64,000 nt of DNA from Nocardiopsis sp. TSRI0078 (lineage in GTDB: Bacteria; Actinomycetota; Actinomycetes; Streptosporangiales; Streptosporangiaceae): assembly GCF_001905145.1 (NCBI RefSeq), contig NZ_LWLB01000012.1, forward strand, positions 1-64,000. The letters are read 5' to 3'. The position numbers were made by a program, and so were the translations under genes. Positions 9,682 through 18,402 of the stretch are shown here, in pieces; positions within the stretch are counted from its first letter, which is position 1, and each line of letters begins with the position of its first letter. The notes beneath the pieces were generated by a model. The model saw nothing but the letters and a program-made list of their open reading frames with translations. It was not told the origin of the DNA and ran no database searches.

Positions 9682-9728
9682 AACGTGGTGGGGCCCCGCA
9701 CGATCATCGTGCGGGGCCCCACCACGTT
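9682..9728. terminator. Perfect 23-bp hairpin, bidirectional terminator
   Basis: Two 23-nt arms (9682-9704 and 9706-9728) are exact reverse complements around one base, with the core GGGGCCCCGCACGAT. It sits between the converging transglutaminase and DUF3040 genes. There is no long U-tract, as is usual for actinobacterial terminators. The remainder of the 9493-9819 gap shows no gene. Confidence 0.8.
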
Positions 9729-9819
9729 GTGCTCCGTGCCCGGAGGGACCCGCTCCGGGCATCCACCGGCAAGAGGGTCGTGACCAGGTGCGCGGGGCGG
9801 CCGAGAGGCGGTCCGAGGA

Positions 9820-10224
9820 CTACTCCTCGCCCTCCTGGCGGCGGCGCCAGCGCTCCTCGAAGCGGTTCATCATCCCGGGGCGGTTCCCGCCCTTGCGCTT
9901 TTGCTTGGGTTCCGCCGCGGCTGCGGCCTCGGCGCCGCCTCCCGATGCCCTGCGCCAGGCACTGGCCCCCCACAGGAAGCACAGCAGCATGACGAGGAAG
10001 CCGAGGACGCTGATGGCGACCTGGGCGACTGTGGACTGGAGCATCAGCCCCGTCATCAGCAGAACGACACCGACGACGAATCCGAGTCCGGCCTTGATGA
10101 TCCAGCGCTTGTAATGGACCGCGGGGTTCGTTTGGCGAACAGTGTTCGCGAACTTCGGGTCCTCGGCATACAGCGCCCGCTCGATCTGGTCGAGCATGCG
10201 CTGCTCGTGTTCAGAGAGCGGCAC
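9820..10224 (-). CDS. DUF3040 small membrane protein
   Basis: Protein of 134 residues with the DUF3040 signature at its N-terminus (MPLSEHEQRMLDQIERALYA), two membrane helices (about residues 43-60 and 68-90), and a basic/acidic C-terminal tail. DUF3040 proteins are common in actinobacteria and often sit near the division cluster; their role is unknown. The GTG start at 10224 lies about 240 bp from the dinB stop. That gap is less GC-rich than its surroundings and probably holds the promoter. Confidence 0.85.
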   Translation of the reverse strand: MPLSEHEQRMLDQIERALYAEDPKFANTVRQTNPAVHYKRWIIKAGLGFVVGVVLLMTGLMLQSTVAQVAISVLGFLVMLLCFLWGASAWRRASGGGAEAAAAAEPKQKRKGGNRPGMMNRFEERWRRRQEGEE

Positions 10225-10466
10225 GGCGCCTCCCTACGGCAGTCCCCGGTTGGGGTGACGGGTACTGGTGAACATTCTCTTGGTCAGTGGTATGCCCAGA
10301 ATACGGTGCGCTAGCGCTCGGTGGAAAGAAAAGCTGCGTGCGTACCTGACCCACAACGGCCACGATACCCTCGCCCTGAATCGGAAACACCGGCTTCCAT
10401 GCCTCTCTTGTACCCTGACTCCGGTCCTACCCTTGGAACGTTCCGCAGGCCCCGGAAGTTGCCGCA

Positions 10467-11753
10467 TCATACGTCGTCTTCGTCACGCTTGGCCAACACG
10501 GCCGACTGTATCGCTCCCGGGCCGAAACGTGCCGTGACGCGGTCCATGACCCGTTCCACGTCCCTCCAGCCCGAATCCTCCTCTCCCAGGGCCAGTTGGC
10601 GGTGCGCCCGCTCCACCGGGACGACCCCCTCGACCCGCACCCCCACCAGGCGCAGCGGCACCCCGCGCAGACCGGATGCGGCGTACAGCTCGCGGGCGAG
10701 GGCGTTGATCTCGCGGGCCACGTCGGTGCTCTCGGGCAGGGTCCGCGACCGGGTGATCGTGGAGAAGTCGCCGCGGCGCAGCTTCACGCTCACCGTGCGC
10801 CCCGCCTGACCCGACGCCCTCAGGCGGCGTCCCACCTTCTCCGACAGCCTCAACAGCTCCCGGTCCACCACCTCCGGGTCGGCGACGTCCTCGTCGAAGG
10901 TCTCCTCCGCGCCGACGCTCTTGTCGGGGGTCTCGGGTACCACCGGGCTCCGGTCCACGCCCCGGGCCAGCTCGGCCAGCCTGGTCCCGGCCTTGTCGCC
11001 CAGCTCCATGCGCAGCATGTCCTGCTCGTAGCGGGCCAGTTGGCCGACCGTGCGCACGCCCAGCCTGGCCAGGGTCTGCTCGGTCCGGTCCCCCACCCCG
11101 GGCAGCGCCCCGACCGGGAGCGGGTCCAGGAAGCCGCGCACGTGGGCGGTGGGCACCAGCAGCAGGCCGTCGGGCTTGCAGTGCGTGGAGCCGAGCTTGG
11201 CGGTGAAGCGGGTGGCGGCCACCCCCACGGAACACGTGAGGCGCTGCTCGGTGCGCACCCGTTCGCGGATCATCGCGGCGATCCGCACCGGTCCGCCCAG
11301 GCGGCGGCGCGCGCCGGACACGTCCAGGAAGGCCTCGTCCAGGGAGAGCGGCTGCACCAGCGGGGTCACCGAGCGCAGGATGTCCATGACGGCCTCCGAC
11401 ACCCGCCGGTAGGCGCGGCCGTCGGGCGGGAAGACCAGGGCCTCCGGGCACAGGCGCGTGGCCCGCGTCATGGGCATCGCCGAGTGCACGCCCCGCGCGC
11501 GGGCCAGGTAGTCGGCGGAGGAGACCACGCCGCGCGGGCCGGTGCCGCCCACGATGACGGGGCGCCCGCGGGCCTCGGGGTGGCGCAGCTGTTCCACGCT
11601 CGCGAAGAACGCGTCCATGTCCAGGTGCAGGATGTGGCAGTCGGCGTCCGGTCCGGACCCGTCCGCGGGGAAGTCGGCGCCCAGCGCCGCGATGCCGCCC
11701 GGGGTGACCATGCCCCGCATCGCGGCACCGCGTTCCAGTTGGCGTCGGCTCAT
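10467..11753 (-). CDS. dinB: DNA polymerase IV (Y-family)
   Basis: Error-prone translesion polymerase of 428 residues. It has LHLDMDAFFASVEQL with the first metal-binding Asp (near residue 44), the palm motif SLDEAFLDVSG with the catalytic Asp-Glu pair near 143, a helix-hairpin-helix thumb (LPGVGDRTEQTLARLGV) and the little-finger domain. The C-terminus RDEDDV has no clear beta-clamp motif. The ATG at 11753 gives a 40-residue leader before the polymerase core. It appears to be a single-gene unit. Confidence 0.93.
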   Translation of the reverse strand: MSRRQLERGAAMRGMVTPGGIAALGADFPADGSGPDADCHILHLDMDAFFASVEQLRHPEARGRPVIVGGTGPRGVVSSADYLARARGVHSAMPMTRATRLCPEALVFPPDGRAYRRVSEAVMDILRSVTPLVQPLSLDEAFLDVSGARRRLGGPVRIAAMIRERVRTEQRLTCSVGVAATRFTAKLGSTHCKPDGLLLVPTAHVRGFLDPLPVGALPGVGDRTEQTLARLGVRTVGQLARYEQDMLRMELGDKAGTRLAELARGVDRSPVVPETPDKSVGAEETFDEDVADPEVVDRELLRLSEKVGRRLRASGQAGRTVSVKLRRGDFSTITRSRTLPESTDVAREINALARELYAASGLRGVPLRLVGVRVEGVVPVERAHRQLALGEEDSGWRDVERVMDRVTARFGPGAIQSAVLAKRDEDDV

Positions 11754-11846
11754 GGTGTCAGGTTATGTCCTGCCGGTACGTGTGCCTCCTGCGGGCCCGG
11801 AACCGCTGTCCGCGTCCCCGGGCGCCTCCCGTCGCGCCGGCGGGGT

Positions 11847-12644
11847 TCAGCCGCGGTGGGCGACAACGTGCAGCTGGGTGGCGATCCCGATCAGCTCGGG
11901 GTACTCGGCGGCGGCCTTCTCCAGCTCCACCAGGTGCTGCCCGGCGTGGGCGTCGCCCTCCCAGGCGTGCCCGGGCACGATGTCGGCGAACACCCGGACT
12001 CCGCGGACGCTCTCCCCGGTCAGTCCCGCGCCGCCGACCAGCTCCAGGACCTGCTGGCGGGTGAACCGGCGCGGCATGGGGTCGTTCCCGCCCCAGCGGC
12101 CGTCGGGGTCGCCGAGCAGGTGCTGCGCGTCGGTGATGTGTCCGGCCAGCGCGCGGTGCAGGGCGCCCGCGACCGCGTTGGTGACCAGCAGGCTCACCGC
12201 ACCGCCCTCACGGGTGATACCGACCACGTCGCGCAGCGCCGCCGCCGGTTCGTCCACGTACTCCAGCACGTTGTGCACCAGTACGAGGTCGGCGCTGCCG
12301 GGCTCGAACATGGAGGCCAGGTCGCGGGTCTCCCCCTGGACCCCGCGCACGGACACGTCCCGTTCCGCGGCGCGGCGCTCCAGGGCGGCGAGCGAGTCGG
12401 GGCTGGGCTCGACCACGGTGACCCGGTGGCCGAGCTCAGCGAGCGGAACGGCGGCACCGCCGGTGCCGCCGCCCGCGTCGACGATCTCCAGGGAGCCACC
12501 GTGTCCGAGCCGGGACAGCAGTTGCACCAGGGCGTCCCACACGACGGCGGTCCGCGCCGCGTTGGCCGCCCGTCCGGGTCCGGTCGCCCCGCCCGCGCCG
12601 GGACCGCCGCCGGCGGCCGCGGTCGCGCTGGTCCTGTCAGTCAC
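11847..12644 (-). CDS. Class I SAM-dependent methyltransferase
   Basis: Methyltransferase of 265 residues. Motif I (EIVDAGGGTGGAAVPLAE, near residue 55) is followed by an acidic strand end (VTVVEPSPDSL) and motif IV (ADLVLVHNVLEYVDEP), a standard Rossmann SAM fold related to SmtA/CmoM enzymes. The substrate is not evident. The GTG start at 12644 follows GAGGGGACGCAG. It lies 48 nt after nusB on the same strand, so it may be the last gene of the aro-efp-nusB run. Confidence 0.8.
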   Translation of the reverse strand: MTDRTSATAAAGGGPGAGGATGPGRAANAARTAVVWDALVQLLSRLGHGGSLEIVDAGGGTGGAAVPLAELGHRVTVVEPSPDSLAALERRAAERDVSVRGVQGETRDLASMFEPGSADLVLVHNVLEYVDEPAAALRDVVGITREGGAVSLLVTNAVAGALHRALAGHITDAQHLLGDPDGRWGGNDPMPRRFTRQQVLELVGGAGLTGESVRGVRVFADIVPGHAWEGDAHAGQHLVELEKAAAEYPELIGIATQLHVVAHRG

Positions 12645-12692
12645 CTGCGTCCCCTCAATCCAGGTTGCCCCGACGGCCTCCGCTCGCCGGTG

Positions 12693-13106
12693 TCAGAGCG
12701 AGAGCGTCGACTTGTTCTCCATCAGCCTGGACAGGAGTCCGCTGACGAAGTTGGGCGACTCGTCGGTGGACAGCTCCTTGGCCACGCCGACCGCCTCGGC
12801 GATCGCCACGCCGTCCGGGATGTCGTCGGCCCAGAGCAGCTCGTAGGCGCCCATCCGGAGGATGTTGCGGTCCACGACGGGCATGCGCTCCAGGGTCCAG
12901 CCGATGGCGTAGGTGTTCAGGAGCTCGTCGATGCGCTCACGCCGCTCGTCGACCGAACGGGCCAGGCCCTCGGTGAACTCGTTGATCGGCGGCTCGGGCT
13001 GGGCCCGGCGGCGCTTGATGACGTCCTCCACCGAGATGCCGCGCACCTCCGACTCGTAGAGGACCTCGACCGCGCGCCGCCGCGCCTTGCGCCGTGCTCC
13101 GCTCAT
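12693..13106 (-). CDS. nusB: Transcription antitermination factor NusB
   Basis: All-helical RNA-binding protein (137 residues) that with NusE/S10 forms the antitermination complex on boxA of rRNA operons. The N-terminal ARRKARRRAVEVLYESE and the C-terminal DGVAIAEAVGVAKEL...SPNFVSGLLSR patterns are diagnostic. Its ATG shares one base with the efp stop (TGATG), giving tight translational coupling. Length and order efp-nusB are normal for actinobacteria. Confidence 0.95.
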   Translation of the reverse strand: MSGARRKARRRAVEVLYESEVRGISVEDVIKRRRAQPEPPINEFTEGLARSVDERRERIDELLNTYAIGWTLERMPVVDRNILRMGAYELLWADDIPDGVAIAEAVGVAKELSTDESPNFVSGLLSRLMENKSTLSL

Positions 13107-13669
13107 CAGTTGACTCGCCCGAGGTAGTCGCCCGTGCGGGTGTCGACCTTGATGCGCTCGCCGGTGGTGATGAACAGGGGCACCTGGATGGTGGCGCCGG
13201 TCTGGACGGTGGCGGGCTTGGTGCCGCCGGTGGAGCGGTCGCCCTGCACGCCCGGGTCGGTCTGGGTGATCTCCAGCTCGACGGCGGCGGGCAGCTCGAT
13301 GTAGAGCGGGTTGCCCTCGTGGGTGGCCACCGTGGCCCTGGTGTTCTCCAGCAGGAAGTTCCTGGCGTCGCCGACGACGGTGTCCGAGACCGGGATCTGG
13401 TCGTAGGTCTGGGTGTCCATGAAGATGAAGGACTCCCCGTCGTTGTAGAGGTACTCCATCTCGCGGCGGTCGACGTTGGCGAACTCGACCTTGGCCCCGG
13501 CGTTGAAGGTCTTGTCGACGATCTTGCCCGTGAGGACGTTCTTCAGCTTGGTACGGACGAACGCGCCGCCCTTGCCCGGCTTGACGTGCTGGAACTCCAG
13601 GACGTTCCAGAGAACGCCGTTCTCGAGCCGCAGGGTCGTGCCGTTCTTGATGTCGTTCGTCGTGGCCAC
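13106..13669 (-). CDS. efp: Translation elongation factor P
   Basis: Three-domain factor (187 residues) that rescues ribosomes stalled on polyproline. The N-terminal KOW-like domain holds the tip loop [12 protein letters not shown] (residues 31-42), whose Lys contacts the peptidyl transferase centre; the OB domains end in the signature [25 protein letters not shown] saw no EpmA/EpmB/EpmC or EarP gene nearby, which agrees with actinobacterial EF-P acting unmodified. A hairpin lies upstream at 13752-13776, in the gap to aroB. Confidence 0.96.
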   Translation of the reverse strand: MATTNDIKNGTTLRLENGVLWNVLEFQHVKPGKGGAFVRTKLKNVLTGKIVDKTFNAGAKVEFANVDRREMEYLYNDGESFIFMDTQTYDQIPVSDTVVGDARNFLLENTRATVATHEGNPLYIELPAAVELEITQTDPGVQGDRSTGGTKPATVQTGATIQVPLFITTGERIKVDTRTGDYLGRVN

Positions 13670-13751
13670 GTCGGTCGTCTCTCCAAGGGGTCTGACACGT
13701 CGGGAACCGGGCCCGCGGGGTCCGGTCGGTGGTCGGTGGGGCTGGGCGCGG

Positions 13752-13776
13752 GCACCTCGGGAAGCCTCCCGGGTGC
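13752..13776 (-). terminator. Hairpin between aroB and efp
   Basis: GCACC-T-CGGGA pairs with TCCCG-GGTGC around a 4-nt AGCC loop, giving ten base pairs with one bulge. It lies between the aroB stop and the efp start, so it may end or attenuate aro transcription. There is no U-tract. Confidence 0.45.
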
Positions 13777-13804
13777 GCCGGTACGCATGTCGCCTGTGTG
13801 CAGT

Positions 13805-14905
13805 CTAGTGGCTTTGTGGAACACGGGCGTCGCCCGTGACCGCGCGGTACGCCTCGTCGAGCAGCTCGGGGGCGGGACCGCTGAGGATGGCGGGCCGGGC
13901 CAGGCCGTCCAGGACGACGAAGCGCAGGGTGGACCCCCGCGCCTTCTTGTCCACGCTCATGGCGGCGCGCAACTCGGGCCACGCCTCCGGGGCGTAGGAG
14001 GTGGGCAGGCCCACCGACGACAGCAGGGAGCGGTGGCGCTGGACCAGGTCGGCGCCCACGCGGCCGTCCAGGCGGGCGAGTTCGGCGGCGTAGACCATGC
14101 CGATGGAGACCGCGTAGCCGTGCCGGAAGGTGTAGTTCTCGGCACGTTCGATGGCGTGTCCCAGGGTGTGGCCGTAGTTGAGGATCTCGCGGCGGCCGCT
14201 CTCGCGCAGGTCGCCGGAGACGACCTCGGCCTTGACCCGGATGGCGCGCTCGATGAGCTCGCGGGTGTGCCTGCCCTCGGGAGTGGCGGCGCCCTCGGGG
14301 TCCTCCTCGACCAGGTCGCAGATGACGGGGTCGTCGATGAATCCGGCCTTGACGATCTCGGCGAGGCCGCCGACGTAGTCGGCCCGGGGCAGGCTCGGCA
14401 GGGTGGACAGGTCGCACAGGACCCCGGCCGGGGGGTGGAAGGCGCCGACGAGGTTCTTGCCCTCGGGGGTGTTGATGCCGGTCTTGCCGCCGACCGCGGC
14501 GTCGACCATGCCCAGCAGGGTGGTGGGGACCAGGACCGAGCGCACACCGCGCAACCAGGTCGCCGCGACGAACCCGGCCAGGTCGGTGGCCGCTCCCCCG
14601 CCCACGCCGACGACGGCGTCGCTGCGGGTGAAGCCCCGCTGTCCGAGCCGGGACCACAGGTCGGCGGCGACGGCGGCGGTCTTGGCGGCCTCGCCGTCCG
14701 GGACGGGCATGGCGTGGGCCCGGTACCCGGCGCCCTCCAGGGCGCCGAGCACGGGGCGGGCGATCCCGCCCAGGCCCTCGGGGTGGATGACGGCGACCTG
14801 TGCGGCGTGGCCGACCAGCGAGGGGAGTTCGGAGAGGACGCCGCTGCCGACCACCACGTCGTAGCGGCCGGTGGGGTCTCCCACACTGATCCGTGTCACG
14901 GTCAC
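13805..14905 (-). CDS. aroB: 3-dehydroquinate synthase
   Basis: Second enzyme of the shikimate pathway, converting DAHP to 3-dehydroquinate with NAD and a divalent metal (366 residues). Landmarks are DGEAAKT, GGGAATDLAGFVAATWLRG (NAD region), PTTLLGMVDAAVGGKTGIN, and the metal-binding Glu/His pair in the GLAEIVK and NYGHTLGHAIE motifs. The start is a GTG overlapping the aroK stop (GTGA at 14905-14902). It follows aroK directly. No type II dehydroquinase gene (aroQ), often found after aroB, appears before efp. Confidence 0.95.
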   Translation of the reverse strand: MTVTRISVGDPTGRYDVVVGSGVLSELPSLVGHAAQVAVIHPEGLGGIARPVLGALEGAGYRAHAMPVPDGEAAKTAAVAADLWSRLGQRGFTRSDAVVGVGGGAATDLAGFVAATWLRGVRSVLVPTTLLGMVDAAVGGKTGINTPEGKNLVGAFHPPAGVLCDLSTLPSLPRADYVGGLAEIVKAGFIDDPVICDLVEEDPEGAATPEGRHTRELIERAIRVKAEVVSGDLRESGRREILNYGHTLGHAIERAENYTFRHGYAVSIGMVYAAELARLDGRVGADLVQRHRSLLSSVGLPTSYAPEAWPELRAAMSVDKKARGSTLRFVVLDGLARPAILSGPAPELLDEAYRAVTGDARVPQSH

Positions 14906-15432
14906 TGCTGGGCCTTTCCAGCGCCCTGTCCGGCCAGCGAGGGCAGGATGGCGTCGACGATCTCTTCGGGGTGGTAGCCGGTCGTCTCCACGGTGACGGT
15001 GGCCAGGCGCTCGTAGACGGGAAGGCGCTCGTTGAGCAGCTGGCGGAGCCGGGTGCGCGGGTTGCCCGCGAGCAGGGGGCGGGCGACGTCCATGCCCACA
15101 CGCTTGGCGGCCTCGCCGAACTCCACGTGGAGGTAGACCACGTGGTGCCCCTCCAGGTCCTTCTGCGTGGCCTCGTCGAGGACCGCGCCGCCGCCGACGG
15201 CGATCACGCCCTCCCAGGCCCGCAGGCCCTCCGCGACCACCTCGCGCTCCAGGGCGCGGAAGTGCTCCTCGCCGTCCTCGATGAAGATGTCGCCGACGGG
15301 CTTGCCCGCGCGCCTTTCGATCTCGGTGTCGGTGCACAGCAGGTCCGCGTCCAACCGCTCGGCCAGGGCCCTGCCGACGGTGGACTTGCCCGATCCGGGC
15401 GAACCGATGAGCACCGCGATCGCTTTTGCCAC
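14902..15432 (-). CDS. aroK: Shikimate kinase
   Basis: Phosphorylates shikimate at O3 using ATP (176 residues). P-loop GSPGSGKSTVG is at residues 12-22, the shikimate-binding Asp is in CTDTEIERRAGKPVGDIF, and the glycine motif GGGAVLDEATQ contacts substrate. The lid region includes RPLLAGNPRTRL. Its stop overlaps aroB. It is separated from aroC by about 580 bp that hold a broken gene. Confidence 0.95.
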   Translation of the reverse strand: MAKAIAVLIGSPGSGKSTVGRALAERLDADLLCTDTEIERRAGKPVGDIFIEDGEEHFRALEREVVAEGLRAWEGVIAVGGGAVLDEATQKDLEGHHVVYLHVEFGEAAKRVGMDVARPLLAGNPRTRLRQLLNERLPVYERLATVTVETTGYHPEEIVDAILPSLAGQGAGKAQQ

Positions 15433-15607
15433 GCTCTGCCTGCCTAGGGAATCCGTGGGTCCGCCCCCGCCCGCGCGGGGAGCGGCACCGTGTTGCGTAC
15501 TCGTCTCTGTCTAGCAGACCGGGCGCTCCCTCGCGTGGAACATCCCAGCACGTGGACACCCCGGCGCGCGGAAGGCCCCGGTCCGGGGCCGGGCCGCCCG
15601 GACCACG

Positions 15608-15872
15608 TCAGGGCTCCTCGTCCCCGCGCAGCAGGACGAGGGCGAGCACCGTCGTCCACGTCAGTCCCGCGAGGAGCGAGAGCCGCTGGCAGCGCCCCGG
15701 TGACCAGGAAGTTCGCGGTCTGGGCCCATCCGGCTCCGGTCAGCGCCAGCGAACCGACGGGATGGCGCGGCGGAAGGTAGTCGGGACGCACTGCTCCCGC
15801 GACGGTGAACACCGCGACGAAGAGGGGGCCCGCGACCGCCCCGCACCACAGGAGCCTGCGTGTCAGTGGCAT
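15608..15872 (-). pseudogene. Remnant of a DUF998 membrane protein
   Basis: From an ATG at 15872 the frame reads a typical DUF998 N-terminus: a membrane helix (LLWCGAVAGPLFVAVFTVAG), then RPDYLPPRHPVGSLALTGAG and WAQTANFLVTGAL. The frame then turns to low-complexity sequence, while another frame supplies a plausible last helix and end (AGLTWTTVLALVLLRGDEEP, stop at 15608). Normal members have about six helices, so the middle has been lost and the ends are out of frame. The rest of the aroK-aroC gap shows no gene. Confidence 0.7.
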
Positions 15873-16010
15873 GGGGGCCGCCTTCGTCGGGGGGACTCTC
15901 CACATCACGGTAGAGGGCCCCGGACTCCGGCGGAAGGCGGTCCGCGGGGAGCCGGAGGGACCGTGGTGGCGCCCCCCGACCCGCCCCGGGGGGAGGCCGG
16001 GGGCGCGGAC

Positions 16011-17192
16011 TCACCGGATGGTGAGCGAGTCCAGGTAACCCCTGAGGTTGCGCGCGGTCTCGGGGACCGAGTCGCCGCCGAACTTCTCCACGGCGGCCTC
16101 GGCGATCACCAGGGCGACCATCGCCTCGGCGACCACACCGGCGGCCGGGACCGCGGTGACGTCGCTGCGCTGGTGATGGGCCTGCGCGGGCTCGCCGGTC
16201 TCGGTGTCGATGGTGTCCAGCGCCCTGGGCACCGTCGCGATCGGCTTCATCGCGGCGCGCACCCGCAGCGGGTCTCCGGTGGTCATACCCCCCTCGACGC
16301 CGCCGGCGCGGTTCGTGCGGCGGCGCACGCCGTCCGGGCCGGGCTCGATCTCGTCGTGCGCGGCCGAACCCCGGCGGGCGGCGGTACGGAACCCGTCGCC
16401 GACCTCCACGCCCTTGATCGCCTGGATGCCCATGAGCGCGCCGGCCAGGCGCGCGTCCAGGCGCCGGTCCCAGTGCACGTGGCTGCCGAGGCCGGGCGGC
16501 AGGCCGTAGGCCAGCACCTCGACCACGCCGCCGAGGGTGTCACCGGACTTCCTGGTGTCGTCGATCTCCTCGACCATGCGGGCGCTGGTCCGGGAGTCGA
16601 AGCAGCGCACCGGGTCGGCGTCGACCGCGTCCAGGTCCTCCGGGCGCGGCTCGGGCGCGTCCTCGGGCACCGCGACGGGTCCCATGGACACCACGTGGCT
16701 GAGGATCTCCACGCCCAGCGCCTGGCGACAGAACCGGCGGGCCACCTCGCCGACCGCGACGCGTGCCGCGGTCTCGCGGGCGCTGGCGCGCTCCAGGATG
16801 GGCCGCGACTCCTCGTGCCCGTACTTTTGCATGCCGACCAGGTCGGCGTGCCCGGGGCGGGGGCGGGTGAGCGGCGCGTTGCGCGCCACGCCCTCCAGTT
16901 CCTCGGCGGGGACCGGGTCGGGCGACATCACCTTCTCCCACTTGGGCCACTCGGTGTTCCCGACCTCGATCGCGACCGGTCCCCCCTGGGTGCGGCCGTG
17001 GCGGATGCCTCCGACGACGGAGACCTGGTCCTTCTCGAACTTCATCCGGGCGCCACGTCCGTACCCGGCGCGGCGGCGGAGCAGCGCGGCGGCGATGTCG
17101 TCAGAGGTGACGGACACACCGGCCGGGAGGCCCTCCAGAATCGCGACGAGTGCGGGTCCGTGGGACTCCCCCGCGGTCAGCCAACGCAACAT
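16011..17192 (-). CDS. aroC: Chorismate synthase
   Basis: Last shikimate enzyme, which removes phosphate from EPSP to give chorismate using reduced FMN (393 residues). It has [25 protein letters not shown], the FMN-binding [27 protein letters not shown] and, near the C-terminus, the [19 protein letters not shown] pattern. The ATG at 17192 lies 9 nt after GGGAGG and matches the family start; a GTG 6 nt upstream is a weaker choice. It is 45 nt downstream of the prepilin peptidase gene. Confidence 0.96.
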   Translation of the reverse strand: MLRWLTAGESHGPALVAILEGLPAGVSVTSDDIAAALLRRRAGYGRGARMKFEKDQVSVVGGIRHGRTQGGPVAIEVGNTEWPKWEKVMSPDPVPAEELEGVARNAPLTRPRPGHADLVGMQKYGHEESRPILERASARETAARVAVGEVARRFCRQALGVEILSHVVSMGPVAVPEDAPEPRPEDLDAVDADPVRCFDSRTSARMVEEIDDTRKSGDTLGGVVEVLAYGLPPGLGSHVHWDRRLDARLAGALMGIQAIKGVEVGDGFRTAARRGSAAHDEIEPGPDGVRRRTNRAGGVEGGMTTGDPLRVRAAMKPIATVPRALDTIDTETGEPAQAHHQRSDVTAVPAAGVVAEAMVALVIAEAAVEKFGGDSVPETARNLRGYLDSLTIR

Positions 17193-17237
17193 GTGCACGA
17201 TCCTCCCACGGATCGGTGCGCGGCGGCGCACCCGGGC

Positions 17238-18284
17238 TCAGGGTTGCGGCAGGAGGGGCCCTCCGGCCAGGACCGTGGCGAGGGCGGCGGCCAGCATGAA
17301 CGGGCCGAGCGGCAGCGGATCCCTGCGGGTGAGCCGACGGAGCGCCATGAGGAGGAGCCCCACCAGCGAGAATGCGGCGAAGGCCCAGAAGACGGCGACC
17401 AGGGCACCGAGGGGGCCCGCGGCCCAGCCCGCGTACAGTCCGGTGAGCCCGGACAGTTTGACGTCGCCGAAGCCGAGTCCCGTGCGGTGCACCCGCCACA
17501 GCAGCCAGTACAGCACCGTGACCAAGGCCATGCAGGCCAGCGCCTCCACGAACCGGTCGGCCTCGGGGCCGCCGGGCGGCAGGAGGACGGCCGCTCCGAC
17601 CAGTGCCGCGGCCACCGGGTAGGCGGGGGCGACGACGGCGTCGGGCAGGCGCATGACCCGCAGGTCGATGACGGACAGCAGGACGCCGACGGCGACCAGC
17701 CAGAGCACCGCGGGAAGGTCGAACGGGCACCAGTGGGGCCGGGCCAGGGCCCAGAGCCCGACGGCACCGAAGAGGAGGGCGGTCGTGACGACGACCGCGG
17801 GGTCGGAGCGAATGACCTGCTCGCAGTGGGGGCAGGCCCCGCGTTTGCGGAACGCCCGGGCCTCCACGACGGGGAGCCAGCGCAGGAAGCGGAGTTCGGC
17901 ACGGCAGTGGGGGCAGCGGGGCGGCGGCGGCCCTTCGTCGTCCTCCTCCGGCGGCGGACGCTCCCCGGGCCCGTCCTCGGCGCCCTCACCGGGTCCGCCC
18001 CCGGCGCCCTCACCGGGTCCGCCCCCGGCGCCCTCGCCGGATCCGTCCTCGGCGTCCGCGGGGAGCGTCGCGGCGTCGTCCTCGTGCTCCGCCGGGAGCG
18101 GGCGGTCCCGGCGCGCCGCGAGCGCGCCCCGGGGGCCGGGGGGCCGCGGTGTCCGCGCCGGCCCGAAGAGGCCGACCAGGCGGCCGTTGAGCTGGCCCAC
18201 CGCCGCACCGAGCAGAACGAGGAGGACGGCGGTGACGGTCGTCCACAGGTACGGGTGGAGCACGAATGCCGAGGGGATGGGCAT
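17238..18284 (-). CDS. Prepilin peptidase (A24 family)
   Basis: Membrane aspartic protease (348 residues) of the type IV prepilin peptidase family. The two catalytic Asp are in IDLRVMRLPD and GFGDVKL. A cytoplasmic zinc-type loop has two pairs, CPHC and CPHC. Seven or eight membrane helices are visible. The N-terminal methylase-like part is replaced by an acidic Gly/Pro/Glu linker (about residues 55-120) containing GEGAGGGP repeats. In actinobacteria such genes may serve Flp/Tad pili; no pilin genes lie nearby. It precedes aroC by 45 nt, a pairing seen in several actinobacteria. Confidence 0.85.
   Translation of the reverse strand: MPIPSAFVLHPYLWTTVTAVLLVLLGAAVGQLNGRLVGLFGPARTPRPPGPRGALAARRDRPLPAEHEDDAATLPADAEDGSGEGAGGGPGEGAGGGPGEGAEDGPGERPPPEEDDEGPPPPRCPHCRAELRFLRWLPVVEARAFRKRGACPHCEQVIRSDPAVVVTTALLFGAVGLWALARPHWCPFDLPAVLWLVAVGVLLSVIDLRVMRLPDAVVAPAYPVAAALVGAAVLLPPGGPEADRFVEALACMALVTVLYWLLWRVHRTGLGFGDVKLSGLTGLYAGWAAGPLGALVAVFWAFAAFSLVGLLLMALRRLTRRDPLPLGPFMLAAALATVLAGGPLLPQP
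17982..18053. repeat. Three 24-bp tandem repeats in the peptidase linker
   Basis: Two identical 24-bp units (17982-18005 and 18006-18029) and a third diverged unit (18030-18053) encode the GEGAGGGP repeat of the prepilin peptidase linker. The unit is a multiple of three, so changes in copy number would keep the frame. Confidence 0.75.
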
Positions 18285-18402
18285 GCTGGGAAGCTATCGT
18301 TTCGGGCCCCGCGGCGACACCACCAGGTCCGGCCTGTGGACAGCACCGAATCCGGACGGGCGGCTCCGCACGCGCGGGGGCGCCGACGCCCCCGCTCCGG
18401 GG

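Noticed and set aside
9682-9728. Inverted repeat considered as a transposon end or attachment site
   Set aside because: It is one hairpin with a 1-nt centre between converging genes; there is no transposase, partner repeat or target duplication, so a terminator is the better reading.
10596-13127. 843-residue open frame opposite dinB and the methyltransferase
   Set aside because: It spans several real minus-strand genes, has low-complexity composition and no domain, as expected of GC-driven open antisense frames.
17958-18053. Possible CRISPR-like repeats
   Set aside because: The units are directly adjacent without spacers and encode an in-frame protein repeat.
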